A DNA stretch of 34,812 nucleotides from Dactylosporangium sp. AC04546 (GTDB taxonomy: Bacteria > Actinomycetota > Actinomycetes > Mycobacteriales > Micromonosporaceae): the NCBI RefSeq assembly GCF_022095675.1, contig NZ_JAHYSG010000123.1:1-34812 (forward strand). Reading direction: 5' to 3'. The position numbers and the translations under genes were made by a program. The notes below the pieces were generated by a model, which was not told the DNA's origin, did no database searches, and saw only the letters and a program-made list of their open reading frames with translations. Shown piece by piece: positions 6,386 to 14,872 of the stretch (the first letter of the stretch is position 1; each line of letters begins with the position of its first letter).

Positions 6386-8844
6386 TGTCGCGCGGGTACG
6401 GCGGCGCCGTCGCCAAGGCGTTCGGCGCCCGCGACCACACGCTCACCGTCGCCGATATCGTCGACGTGACGCCCCGCTTCCGCCGGATCGTCTTCGACGC
6501 GCCCACGTTCTTCGACGGCCAGCCGGTCGAGCCGGCCGCGTGGGTGCGCATGTGGGTGCCCGACGGCACCGGCCGAGAGCACCAGCGCGGCTACACCCTC
6601 GTCGACCCCGACCCGGACGCGGGGCGGATCAGCCTGGAGTTCCTCATGCACGAGCCGGCCGGGCCGGCGTGCGCGTGGGCGAAGGCCGCCGCCCCCGGCA
6701 CGACGGTGCAGGTGACCCGGTGGGCCTCGACCCACTTCGCGGTGCCCGACCCGGCGCCGGCCGGCTACCTGCTCATCGGCGACGCCGCCTCGCTGCCCGG
6801 CATCAACGCGATCCTGGCCACGGTGCCGCCGACCGCGCCGGTCGAGGTACTGCTCGAGCTGCACCACGAGGACGACCGGCAGATCCCGATCACGCCGCAC
6901 CCGCGGTCCACGGTCACCTGGGCCGGCCCGTCCACGATCGCGGCGGCGATCGACGGCCGCGACTGGTCCGACTGGTACGCCTGGGTCACCGGCGAGCAGG
7001 CCACGGTCAAACAGGCCAAGGCGCGCCTGAAGGAGCTGGGCTTCCCGGCGGCCGACACGCACGGCCGCGCGTACTGGCGGGCCGGCAAGGCCATGGGCAC
7101 CGACCGCGAGGCGGCCCAGCAGCCGGCGCGGGTGCCACCGGCGAAAGCGCAGTGGCGGTCGCAGGCCGGGTCCCGCCTGCTCGCCCCGCTGCGGTCCAAG
7201 CTCATCCTCGCCGGCGTGTTCCAGGGCGTCGTGTCGCTGCTCCAGCTCGCCCCGTACGTCGTGCTGGTCGAGCTCTGCCGCCGCCTGCTCGCCGGCGACG
7301 ACGACGTCACCGGCCTCGGCCTGCTCGCCCTGACCCTGCTGGGCGCGGGCACCGCCCTGGCCGGCGCGCTGGTCGTCGCGATGCACGTGCTCGACGCGCG
7401 GTTCGGCCACCGGGTCCGCGTCGACGTGGTGGGCAAGCTGTCCCGGATGCCGCTCGGCTGGTTCACCGAACGCGGCTCGGGCCGGGTCAAGCAGGCCGTC
7501 CAGGACGACGCGGCCAGCCTGCACTACCTGGTCACGCACGCCGTGCTCGACGTCGTCGCCGCGCTCGTCACGCCGCTGGCGGTCCTGGTGTACCTCTACA
7601 CCGTCTCCGGCTGGCTCACCACGGTCCTGCTGATCCCGCTCGTCGTCTTCGCCGTGCTCACCGCGCGGATGGTCCAGGCCTCGACCGCCCAGCTCGCCCA
7701 GTTCACCGTCTGGGAGGAGCGGGTGGGCGCCGAGGCCGTCGCCCACCTCGACGGCCTGGCCGTGGTGCGCGCCTACGACGCCGGCCCGGCGTCGGGCTTC
7801 CGGTCCACCCTCACCGAGCGGGCCGCGTTCCTGGAGGCCTGGCAGCGCCCGATGTCCAGCCGCAAGACGGTCGTCGACCTGGTCAGCCGCCCGGCGACCT
7901 CGCTCGTGCTCATCGTCGTCGCCGGCGGCGGCCTCGTCGCCGCGGGCGTGCTGCGGGCCACCGACCTGCTGCCGTTCCTGCTGCTCGGCGTGACGTTCGG
8001 CGCGCAGCTGCTGGCCGCCGCGTACGGGATGGGCTCGGTCCGTGAGGCGACCGCCGCCGCCCGGCGCATCGGCCTGCTGCTCGACGAGCCCGAGCTGGCC
8101 GTCGCCGACCGGCCGCGCACCCCGGACAGCGACCGTCCCGTCGTGCGCTTCGAGCGGGTCGGCTTCAGCTACGACGGCGAGCACCTCGTGCTCCAGGACG
8201 TCGACCTGACGCTCACCCCCGGCACGGTCACCGCGCTCGTCGGCCCCAGCGGCGCCGGCAAGTCCACACTCGCCGCCCTGCTGGCCCGCTTCCACGACCC
8301 GAGCGCCGGCCGGATCACCGTCGGCGGCGTGGACCTGCGGGACTTCGCGCCGCACCAGCTGTACAACATGATCGCCTTCGTCTTCCAGGACGTGGCCCTC
8401 GTGCGGGGCACCGTGCACGACAACATCGCCCTCGCCCGGCCGGACGCCACGCGGGACGAGGTGGAGCGGGCCGCGCGGGCGGCCGGCATCCACGAGCGGA
8501 TCACCCGGCTGCCCGACGGCTACGACACGACCGGCTTCCGGCTGTCGGGCGGCGAGGCGCAGCGGCTCACGATCGCCCGCGCGCTGCTCGCGGACCCGGC
8601 GATCCTGGTGCTCGACGAGGCGACCGCCTACGCGGATCCGGAGTCCGAGGATGCGGTACAGCAGGCGCTGAGCCGCCTCGTCGCCGGGCGCACGGTGCTC
8701 GTCATCGCGCACCGGCTGCACACGATCACCGCCGCCGACGCGATCGTCGTCCTCGACGGCGGGCGCGTCGCACAGCGCGGCACCCACGACGAACTCCTGG
8801 CCCGCCCGGGCCTCTACCGCGAGCTGTGGCAGGTGACCGCATGA
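6385..8844 (+). CDS. irtA: IrtA-like ABC transporter subunit with fused siderophore-interacting FAD domain
   Basis: 819 residues. Residues 1-240 form a siderophore-interacting ferredoxin-reductase-like domain with FAD motif RGYTLV (about 67) and nucleotide motif LIGDAASLPGI (about 128). Residues 260-560 are six TM helices of the ABC-exporter fold. The nucleotide-binding domain has Walker A GPSGAGKST (about 619), signature LSGGEAQ (about 717), Walker B ILVLDEAT (about 738) and H-loop IAHRL. This architecture is IrtA of mycobacteria, which with IrtB imports ferric carboxymycobactin or mycobactin and reduces the iron at the inner face. The stop overlaps the irtB start by 4 bp. No siderophore synthesis genes lie in the window, so the ligand is unknown and could be a xenosiderophore. 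Confidence 0.92.
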   Translation: MSRGYGGAVAKAFGARDHTLTVADIVDVTPRFRRIVFDAPTFFDGQPVEPAAWVRMWVPDGTGREHQRGYTLVDPDPDAGRISLEFLMHEPAGPACAWAKAAAPGTTVQVTRWASTHFAVPDPAPAGYLLIGDAASLPGINAILATVPPTAPVEVLLELHHEDDRQIPITPHPRSTVTWAGPSTIAAAIDGRDWSDWYAWVTGEQATVKQAKARLKELGFPAADTHGRAYWRAGKAMGTDREAAQQPARVPPAKAQWRSQAGSRLLAPLRSKLILAGVFQGVVSLLQLAPYVVLVELCRRLLAGDDDVTGLGLLALTLLGAGTALAGALVVAMHVLDARFGHRVRVDVVGKLSRMPLGWFTERGSGRVKQAVQDDAASLHYLVTHAVLDVVAALVTPLAVLVYLYTVSGWLTTVLLIPLVVFAVLTARMVQASTAQLAQFTVWEERVGAEAVAHLDGLAVVRAYDAGPASGFRSTLTERAAFLEAWQRPMSSRKTVVDLVSRPATSLVLIVVAGGGLVAAGVLRATDLLPFLLLGVTFGAQLLAAAYGMGSVREATAAARRIGLLLDEPELAVADRPRTPDSDRPVVRFERVGFSYDGEHLVLQDVDLTLTPGTVTALVGPSGAGKSTLAALLARFHDPSAGRITVGGVDLRDFAPHQLYNMIAFVFQDVALVRGTVHDNIALARPDATRDEVERAARAAGIHERITRLPDGYDTTGFRLSGGEAQRLTIARALLADPAILVLDEATAYADPESEDAVQQALSRLVAGRTVLVIAHRLHTITAADAIVVLDGGRVAQRGTHDELLARPGLYRELWQVTA

Positions 8845-10508
8845 AGGCACACATCACCCGGTACCTCGGCCTGCTCACGATCGGCGCGGTGCTGCGGGCC
8901 GGCGCGGTGCTGACCCTGGTGCCGCTGCTGACGGCACTGTTCGGCGACGGCTCGCCGTGGCCGTGGGCGGCCGCGCTGGTGGCGCTCGTCGCGCTCGGCT
9001 GGGTCGTCGACCACCGGGTCGCCGACGCCGGCTTCACGATCGGGTTCGAGCTGCTCACCGGCCTGGAGGGGCGGCTGCTCGACCGGCTGCACCGCGCGCC
9101 GCTGGGCTGGTTCACGCCCGGCCGCCGCGGCTCGGCGCGGCAGGCGCTGACCTCGTCCGGCCGGGAGCTGTGCCAGGCGATGGCCTGGCTGGTCACCCCG
9201 GCGATCAACGGCATCCTTACCCCGGCCTGCATCGGCATCGGCCTGCTGTTCGTCGCGCCGGTGCCGGGGCTGGTCGCGCTGGCCGCGGTACCGCTGCTGC
9301 TGGCCGCCCTCTGGGCGAGCATGCGCACCGTGCGGGTCGCCGACGACGCCTACGCCGCCGCGTCGGACGAGGCGGCCGAGCGGGTCATCGAGTTCGCCCA
9401 GGCGCAGGCCGCGCTGCGGGCCTCCGGCCGGGCCGGCACGTTCGTCGGGCGGGCCCTGGCCCGGCAGCGGGCGGCGACGCTGCGGCTGATCGGCTGGGGC
9501 CTGCCCGGGCAGCTGCTGTTCGGCCTGACCGCGCAGGCGGTGCTGTTCGGGCTGGTCGCCTCCGCGGTCCTGACCGACCGGCCGGGCGCGGAGGTCGTCG
9601 CTCTCGTCGTCGTCGGGGTGCGGTTCGTCGAGCCGTTCACGATCCTCGCCGACCTGTCGCCGGCGCTGCAGACCCTGCGCGCCACCGTCGCCCGGGTCCG
9701 CACGCTGCTCGACGCGCCGGTCCTGCCCGGCGGCCCGGCCCGGCCCGACGCTTCGTCGCCGGCGGTCGAGCTGCGCGACGTGCGGTTCGGCTTCGAGCCC
9801 GGCAGGCCGGTCCTCGACGGCGTCTCGTTCACCGTCGAACGCGGCACGACCACGGCGATCGTCGGCCCGTCCGGCGCCGGCAAGAGCACGCTCCTGGCGC
9901 TCGTCGCCCGCTTCCACGAGGCCTCGTCGGGCGCCGTGCTGGTCGCCGGGCAGGACGTGCGCTCCTACGAGCTCGACGTGCTCATGGGGCAGTTCGGGAT
10001 CGTGTTCCAGGATGTGTACCTGTTCGAGTCCAGCCTGCTGGACAACGTCCGCCTCGGATCTGCCGAGGCGTCGGTGGAGGCGGTCGAGTCCGCGGCGGCC
10101 GCGGCCCGGCTCGACGAGGTCGTCGCGCGGCTGCCCGACGGCTGGCAGACCCGGGTCGGCGAGCGCGGCGCGACGCTGTCCGGCGGCGAGCGGCAGCGGG
10201 TCAGCATCGCCCGCGCGCTGCTCAAGGACGCCCCGATCCTGCTGCTGGACGAGGCGACCGCGGCCCTGGACCCGGCGAACGAGCGCGCGGTCGTCAACGC
10301 CCTCGCGGCGGGCCGCGGCGACCGGGCCACGCTGGTCGTCGCCCACCGGCTGAGCACGATCGCCCGCGCCGACCAGATCCTGTTCCTGGAGGACGGCCGC
10401 ATCGTCGAGTCCGGGACGCTCGACGCGCTGTTGGCCCTCGACGGCCGCTTCGCGGACTACTGGCGCCGCCGCGAGCAGGCGGCCGGCTGGACCCTGTCCC
10501 GCACCTGA
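8841..10508 (+). CDS. irtB: IrtB-like ABC transporter subunit
   Basis: 555 residues from ATG 8841, which overlaps the irtA stop (ATGA); a GTG five codons upstream is less likely. Six TM helices occupy about residues 5-290, and the ATPase domain has Walker A GPSGAGKST (about 342), signature LSGGERQ (about 446), Walker B ILLLDEATAALD and H-loop VAHRLST. There is no FAD domain, as expected for the partner of IrtA. The pair forms an inner-membrane heterodimer with an exporter-type fold that works as an importer in mycobacteria. A strong hairpin follows 23 bp after the stop, closing the three-gene operon. Confidence 0.92.
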   Translation: MKAHITRYLGLLTIGAVLRAGAVLTLVPLLTALFGDGSPWPWAAALVALVALGWVVDHRVADAGFTIGFELLTGLEGRLLDRLHRAPLGWFTPGRRGSARQALTSSGRELCQAMAWLVTPAINGILTPACIGIGLLFVAPVPGLVALAAVPLLLAALWASMRTVRVADDAYAAASDEAAERVIEFAQAQAALRASGRAGTFVGRALARQRAATLRLIGWGLPGQLLFGLTAQAVLFGLVASAVLTDRPGAEVVALVVVGVRFVEPFTILADLSPALQTLRATVARVRTLLDAPVLPGGPARPDASSPAVELRDVRFGFEPGRPVLDGVSFTVERGTTTAIVGPSGAGKSTLLALVARFHEASSGAVLVAGQDVRSYELDVLMGQFGIVFQDVYLFESSLLDNVRLGSAEASVEAVESAAAAARLDEVVARLPDGWQTRVGERGATLSGGERQRVSIARALLKDAPILLLDEATAALDPANERAVVNALAAGRGDRATLVVAHRLSTIARADQILFLEDGRIVESGTLDALLALDGRFADYWRRREQAAGWTLSRT

Positions 10509-10531
10509 CCGGTCCGTTCTCGTGGAGGTCT

Positions 10532-10570
10532 GGGTCGTGGCGGGTGCGGTACCGGCAGCCGCCACGACCC
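10532..10570. terminator. Bidirectional hairpin terminator after irtB
   Basis: GGGTCGTGGCGG (10532-10543) and CCGCCACGACCC (10559-10570) form a perfect 12-bp stem with a 15-nt loop between the convergent irtB and reductase genes. Confidence 0.8.
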
Positions 10571-10580
10571 CGCCGACCGA

Positions 10581-11183
10581 CTAGAGCTGGTCCTTGACGT
10601 CGTCGTAGGTGACCTTCGCCGGCGGCGGGGTCGGGGTGTAGATCACCCGGATCACGCCCGTCGGGTACACCTCGGTCAGCGCCACCTTCAGGTGGTACGG
10701 CGTGTCGCCGTCGTCGAACAGCTTGCGCCCCTTGCGGGCGGCCACCGGGTGGATGAGCAGCCGGACCTCGTCGACGAGCCCGGCGGCGAGCAGCTGCTGC
10801 ACGACCGAGAGCGACCCCGGGATGAGCACACCCCGCACCGCGGGGTCGGACTTGAGCGCGGCGGCGCCGTCGAGCAGGTCACCCTGGAGGAGCTCGGAGT
10901 TGCGCCAGGTGAACTCGAGCGGCTGCCGCGAGACCACCACCTTGCGCAGGTCGCCGAGGTGCTTGGCCATCGGCGCGTCGTCCCCGCCGGCGGCCTCCCG
11001 CTCGGGCCACGCCCCGGCGAAGCTGTCGTAGGTCTCGCGCCCGATGAGCAGCACGTCGGCGGTGTCGTAGTCCTCGGTGACGGCCCGCCCCATGTTCTCG
11101 TCGAAGTAGGGGAAGTGCCAGTCGGGGTCGATCTCGGCCACACCGTCAGCCGAGATGAACAGCGTGGAGATGATCTTAGCCAT
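10581..11183 (-). CDS. Dihydrofolate-reductase-like protein (RibD C-terminal family)
   Basis: 200 residues from ATG 11183. The fold markers are an N-terminal strand KIISTLFISADGV, then LIGRETYDSF, KVVVSRQ, and GSLSVVQQLLAAGLVDEVRLLIHPV, the standard RibD_C pattern that binds NADPH. These stand-alone proteins are abundant in actinomycetes and mostly uncharacterised; folate or riboflavin activity should not be assumed. The frame stays open far upstream of the ATG, but that part has no family resemblance and overlaps the ankyrin gene. The stop is 10 bp from the shared hairpin. Confidence 0.88.
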   Translation of the reverse strand: MAKIISTLFISADGVAEIDPDWHFPYFDENMGRAVTEDYDTADVLLIGRETYDSFAGAWPEREAAGGDDAPMAKHLGDLRKVVVSRQPLEFTWRNSELLQGDLLDGAAALKSDPAVRGVLIPGSLSVVQQLLAAGLVDEVRLLIHPVAARKGRKLFDDGDTPYHLKVALTEVYPTGVIRVIYTPTPPPAKVTYDDVKDQL

Positions 11184-11221
11184 CGCGGTGATCCCATCCA
11201 GTCGGTTGCCAGCCTCCGACC

Positions 11222-11808
11222 CTACCGGCTGTCGCGCTCCCCGGCTGGCCAGCCGCGGTCGAAGACGGCGTGCAGGTGGGGGCGGTTCCCGGCCCGGCGG
11301 TACGCGTCGTGGCCGTCCGCGTCCCGCAGGCGGGGGTCGGCGCCCGCCCGGACCAGGGCCTCGATCAGCGCGTTCGAGCAGCGGCCCCGGCGGAGCAGGA
11401 AATGCAGCGGGGTGAGGGCGGACGGCGTTCGCGCGTTGACGTCCAGACCCAGGCGGAGCAGCACCGGCAGCACCCGCTCGTGGTCCACCTCGTCGAGGGC
11501 GTGCATCAGCGTCGTGCCGCCGTGGTCGGGCACCGGCGGGAAACCCGCCTCCAGCAGGCGGACCACACCCGTGGTGTCGCCGTGGCGGACGCGCTGCCAG
11601 AGCTCGTCGTGCAGGCGTTGGAGCTCGTCCGGCAGCGGCGTTCCCCCGGTACGCCAGCGATCGAGCGCGACCGCGCAACCGGCCGCCGGGCCGCCGCGCA
11701 GGCACCACGCCAGTCGCCGGAGCGCCGCCGGGCCGTCGCCAGCGAGATCATCTCGGCCGGTACCGCGTAGCGGCGGTACGACAGCCACTGGCGCAGGTAC
11801 GGCCCCAC
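11222..11808 (-). CDS. Small ankyrin-repeat protein; reading frame broken by an 8-bp tandem duplication
   Basis: As it stands an uninterrupted frame runs 11788-11222 (188 residues) and contains two to three ankyrin repeats (GGTTLMHALDEVDHERVL; LTPLHFLLRRG; LRDADGHDAYRRA). Its first 45 residues look like noise. A different frame from GTG 11808 begins YRRYAVPAEMISLATARRR then GDWRGACAAA, an N-terminus found on many actinobacterial proteins, with TAGGCT 7 nt upstream as a leaderless -10. The two frames join exactly if one copy of the tandem GGCCGCCG at 11681-11696 is removed, giving ...GACAAAGCAVALDRW... and a 192-residue protein. The gene is therefore either a recent pseudogene, a slippage-switchable gene or a sequencing artefact. 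Ankyrin repeats imply protein binding; partner unknown. Confidence 0.75.
11681..11696. repeat. Perfect 8-bp tandem duplication (GGCCGCCG x2)
   Basis: Two adjoining identical copies, 11681-11688 and 11689-11696. Eight bases shift the frame of the ankyrin gene by +2; deleting one copy restores a single open frame. Confidence 0.9.
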
Positions 11809-11825
11809 GGGCCGAAGCCTACCCG

Positions 11826-12437
11826 TCAGAACCCGATCGCCTCCCGCAGCAGCAGCACGGTGACGCGGCCCGGGTGCAGCTCGGCGTTGAGGACGAGCAG
11901 CCGGTTGACCGCGCTGGGCTGCCCGTACGCCGCCTGGGCGCGGACGCTCTCCAGGGGCAGCGAGTGCTCCTCGACCCGCCGCAATGCGGTGCCCAGGTCC
12001 GGCACCAGCTTCTGCGCGCCGACGATCCAGATCGCCCGCCCGGCCCCGCCTGCGTAGGCGGGCAGCTGGCTGCCGCTCGCCGAGGCGACCACGAGCGAGC
12101 CGGTCTCGGTGACCGCGGCGACGCTGCCGACCACGACGTCCGGCCCGGACATCAGGCGCCGGATCTCGGCGGCCTCGGTGGCCCGGTCCATGGCGAGCGC
12201 GCGCGGCCGGACGGCGTCGTACCGCCCGCTGGCGTTGATGTCCTCGTCGATGCCCGACAGCCGCAGCGTCTCACTCGCCGATGTGAACACCGTGGCACCC
12301 ACCGGGATGAGCTCACCCACCCGGCGCCGCGCCGCGGCGGCGTCGTCGAGCAGCTCGGCGCCGAACCCGTTGGCCGTCAGGGCGGCTGCCGCGCGCTCCA
12401 GCCGGGTGACGGTCGCCGGTTCCGAGAAGATGCTCAT
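11826..12437 (-). CDS. LUD-domain protein (LutC/YkgG-like)
   Basis: 203 residues from ATG 12437, with GGAGG 7 nt upstream. The frame could extend to 12530 but the SD fixes the start. The text matches the LUD domain: ATVTRLERAAAALTANGF, GATVFTSASETLRLSGID, VVGSVAAVTETGSLVVAS (the conserved T-E-T-G-S motif) and IWIVGAQKLVPD. LUD proteins include LutC of lactate utilisation, but lutA and lutB partners are absent here, so this is a stand-alone paralogue of unknown role. It lies divergent from the YcxB-like gene across 85 bp. Confidence 0.88.
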   Translation of the reverse strand: MSIFSEPATVTRLERAAAALTANGFGAELLDDAAAARRRVGELIPVGATVFTSASETLRLSGIDEDINASGRYDAVRPRALAMDRATEAAEIRRLMSGPDVVVGSVAAVTETGSLVVASASGSQLPAYAGGAGRAIWIVGAQKLVPDLGTALRRVEEHSLPLESVRAQAAYGQPSAVNRLLVLNAELHPGRVTVLLLREAIGF

Positions 12438-12522
12438 GTCGTACCTCCAGATCGTGTCATTCCGGGGGTACGACGACGGAGGCGCGCGAAATGTCAGGCG
12501 GCCGGACTTGGTACCGTCGCGT

Positions 12523-13020
12523 GTGCACATCCGGTTCGACGTCCCCGCCGATCCCGCCTACGCCGGCCGGGTCGCGGCCCTGATGAGTGGCCTCTACCTG
12601 CGCAAGTACCGCATGATCGGCCTGGTGCTGATCGCGTTCGGCCTGCTCGGCCTGTACCTGCCGCTGCCCGGCCGCGCCGACTACGACCCGTCGCCGGTCT
12701 TCGCCACGATCATCGCCGTGGGCGTGCTGTCGATGCTGTTCCCGCTCTGGATGCGCTACGCGGCGAAGCGGCGCGCGGGCGCGATGGCGGTCGACGGCAG
12801 CTACGAGATCGACGCCGAGAACATCATGATGCGCAGCGGCACCGACAGCCACGGCATCGCCTGGGAGGGCGTGACCCGGATCGTCGAGACCGACGAGTTC
12901 TGGGTGGTCTACGTGGACCGCATCGCCGCGACGGTCATCCCCCGCCGGCTCATGGCGCCGGCGGACGAGCAGACCCTGCGCGGTTTCCTGGTGCAGCGGG
13001 GCTGGCTTCCGGCCGCCTGA
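12523..13020 (+). CDS. YcxB-like membrane protein
   Basis: 165 residues from GTG 12523. Two TM helices (about 28-50 and 60-82) are followed by a soluble C-terminal domain with SYEIDAENIMMRSGTDSHG then IAWEGVTRIVETDEFWVVYV, the pattern of YcxB-like C-terminal domains. The role is unknown. No Shine-Dalgarno is seen; TACCGT ends 5 nt before the GTG, suggesting a leaderless message. The gene ends 3 bp from the convergent GPP34 gene. Confidence 0.75.
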   Translation: MHIRFDVPADPAYAGRVAALMSGLYLRKYRMIGLVLIAFGLLGLYLPLPGRADYDPSPVFATIIAVGVLSMLFPLWMRYAAKRRAGAMAVDGSYEIDAENIMMRSGTDSHGIAWEGVTRIVETDEFWVVYVDRIAATVIPRRLMAPADEQTLRGFLVQRGWLPAA

Positions 13021-13023
13021 GCC

Positions 13024-13695
13024 TCAGGCGCCCATGGCCGTCCGGATGGCGCGCACCAGGGTCCCCACGACCAGCGCCACCGAGGGCCGGACGGTCGACA
13101 CCTCGAGGCTGACCCCGCCGGCGAACCCGGCGCCGTCGCCGATCTCCTCCAGCCGGCGGTGGGCCGCCACCAGGTCGCCCTCGGGCAGGCCCAGCGTCGG
13201 CTCCATGCGGGCCGCCGCGACCAGCGCCGCGAGGGCCGCGGTGCGCTCGTCGGGCGCCTCGTCGCCGGTGAGCGCCCGGCCGAGCCGGGCCCGGACCTCG
13301 GCCTCCACCGACGGGTCCACCGTCGGGTACCGGTGCAGGTGGATGAACCCGAGCGTGGTCTCGTCGACGTCGCAGATCACGCCCCGTGCGCAGAGGTCGG
13401 CCAGCAGGCGCTCGCGCAGCCCGTGCCGCAGCCGCTGCACCCAGGACGCGGGCGTGTGGGGCGTGTCGGCGGCGAGCCGCCCGAGCACCTCGTCGGCGAC
13501 GCCCTGCCCGGTCGGCCGCTGGTCCCGGACGATGATCATCCCGTCCGCGTACACGACCCGCCCGGCCAGCGCGAGCTCCACGAGCACCGCCGCCGCCATG
13601 GCCAGGTCGAGCCCGATGGTCGACCCGGTCGCCTTCCCCGACTCGTCGTCGTAGGCGAGCAGCAACAGCTCTTCGGCCAGCGCAACGGTGCTCAT
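13024..13695 (-). CDS. GPP34-family phosphoprotein (GOLPH3-like)
   Basis: 223 residues from ATG 13695. The N-terminal ALAEELLLLAYDDESGK and LDLAMAAAVLVELALAGRV are the hallmark of the GPP34 family, all-helical proteins related to eukaryotic GOLPH3/Vps74, which bind phosphatidylinositol-4-phosphate. Actinomycetes carry many copies, often near conservons or membrane genes; bacterial function is not established. TAGCGT lies 8 nt upstream, and a GGAG too close to the ATG to be an ideal SD. Confidence 0.85.
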   Translation of the reverse strand: MSTVALAEELLLLAYDDESGKATGSTIGLDLAMAAAVLVELALAGRVVYADGMIIVRDQRPTGQGVADEVLGRLAADTPHTPASWVQRLRHGLRERLLADLCARGVICDVDETTLGFIHLHRYPTVDPSVEAEVRARLGRALTGDEAPDERTAALAALVAAARMEPTLGLPEGDLVAAHRRLEEIGDGAGFAGGVSLEVSTVRPSVALVVGTLVRAIRTAMGA

Positions 13696-14047
13696 GTCTC
13701 CGGACGCTAGTACCCGCCGGCAAGAACACCCATCCTCCGCCCGGCGGATGCCCCCGTTTCCGGATCAAACGGCGATCCTGACCCGGCCGCCGCGGCGCAC
13801 CTCGCGGACTGCCGCGACCGTCCACCAGGCCAGGATCGCCCACTGGGCGACGAGCAGGCTCCACAGCCAGTTGCGGGCCGCCGGCGACACCAGCTCGTCC
13901 CGCATCACGGGCCAGCCGCCCCCACACGGTGTGCCAGGCAAGTTCCATGCCGCCGCACGCTAACGGCCACCGCGTGCAAAGGGCGTGCAGCGCACGGAGC
14001 ACTCTCGATATGCTGGCGCGCCGGTTCGATCCAACGGGGGGATCATC
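13696..14047. other. 352-bp stretch between GPP34 and the lipoprotein gene
   Basis: Apart from the mini membrane-protein gene on the minus strand, it holds two minus-strand TAGCGT hexamers, 8 nt before the starts at 13695 and 13948. On the plus strand TATGCT (14009-14014) is a possible -10 for the lipoprotein gene. Nothing else was recognised. Confidence 0.4.
13765..13905 (-). CDS. Mini membrane protein, possibly frameshifted at its N-terminus
   Basis: As read, 46 residues from ATG 13905 to TGA 13765: a short polar start, one hydrophobic Trp-rich helix (WLWSLLVAQWAILAWWTVAA) and a basic tail (REVRRGGRVRIAV), so a single-pass, positive-inside protein. No SD precedes this ATG. In another frame ATG 13948 reads MELAWHTVWGRLARD and has TAGCGT 8 nt upstream as a leaderless -10. 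Removing one base from the CCC run at 13899-13901 would fuse both parts into a 60-residue protein. I do not recognise a family with certainty. Whether the short or the fused form is real is open. Confidence 0.45.
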   Translation of the reverse strand: MRDELVSPAARNWLWSLLVAQWAILAWWTVAAVREVRRGGRVRIAV

Positions 14048-14827
14048 GTGACGTTTCGTGCTGTGGCCATGTTCGCGCTGGCAACGACGGTACTGGCGGG
14101 CACCTCGGCGTGCCTGGGCTTCGACGCGGGCGGGGAGCAGAGCACCCCCTTCACCGCGAGCCAGGCACCCCCGTCCCCGACGGGCACTCCGGCGAAGGAC
14201 GACTTCGTGGCAGCGCTGCGGCGCGTCCACGCGGCGTCGTACCGCTTCGCGGTCGACAGCCCGCTCCCGGAGGGCGGCACGGTGAAGGCCGCCGGGGCCT
14301 TCGACCCGGTGGGCAAGCTGTTCGAGGCAACGACCACGATCACCGGCGCGGGCCAGTCCCAGGACGGCACCCACCACCGCATCGTGATCGCGAAGGACAG
14401 CTACCAGCGCGAGGAGACCGGCAAGCGCTGGATCCACCTGGACCTGTCGAGGATCGCCGAGGACAACCCGCTGCTGTACTTCGACACCGCCGACCCGACG
14501 GGCCTGGCCAAGTTCACGGCCAACGTCAAGTCGGTGGAGCGCACCAGCGACACCACGTACACAGGCACGGTCGACCCGTACGTGAAGGGCCCCGGCTTCC
14601 TGCCGATCGGCGCGCCCAGCATCGTCACGCTGGGCATGGGCAGGACCCCCTTCAAGGCCACGGCCGACGCCCAGGGCAACATCCTGACGATCACGATCGA
14701 ACTGTCCCCGACGGACAAGCCGAAGATCTCCATGACCACAACGCTGAGTGAGCACGGCAAGCCGCTGACGACGAAGCCGCCGAAGCAGTCGCTGGTCGAC
14801 GAGGCCGACGAGATGTACTACAAGTAG
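14048..14827 (+). CDS. Secreted lipoprotein (LppX/LprG-like fold likely)
   Basis: 259 residues from GTG 14048, with GGGGGG 6 nt upstream. A lipoprotein signal peptide ends at a cysteine (TVLAGTSAC|LGFD, Cys about 21), followed by a Thr/Pro-rich linker. The mature part (DFVAALRRVHAASYRF, then GAFDPVGKLFEA, RWIHLDLSRI, PSIVTLGMG, TIELSPTDKPKISM) alternates strands like LppX/LprG/LolA-like lipid-binding lipoproteins. A role in binding a lipid or membrane stress signal is inference. The frame is open upstream of GTG but lacks a signal there. Confidence 0.75.
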   Translation: MTFRAVAMFALATTVLAGTSACLGFDAGGEQSTPFTASQAPPSPTGTPAKDDFVAALRRVHAASYRFAVDSPLPEGGTVKAAGAFDPVGKLFEATTTITGAGQSQDGTHHRIVIAKDSYQREETGKRWIHLDLSRIAEDNPLLYFDTADPTGLAKFTANVKSVERTSDTTYTGTVDPYVKGPGFLPIGAPSIVTLGMGRTPFKATADAQGNILTITIELSPTDKPKISMTTTLSEHGKPLTTKPPKQSLVDEADEMYYK

Positions 14828-14845
14828 CCGGGGGCTTCTTCCCGG
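14828..14845 (+). terminator. Weak hairpin after the lipoprotein gene
   Basis: CCGGG (14828-14832) and CCCGG (14841-14845) form a 5-bp stem with an 8-nt pyrimidine-rich loop right after the stop. Confidence 0.3.
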
Positions 14846-14872
14846 ACCTTCCGATGGGTACCGTCCGTTGGA

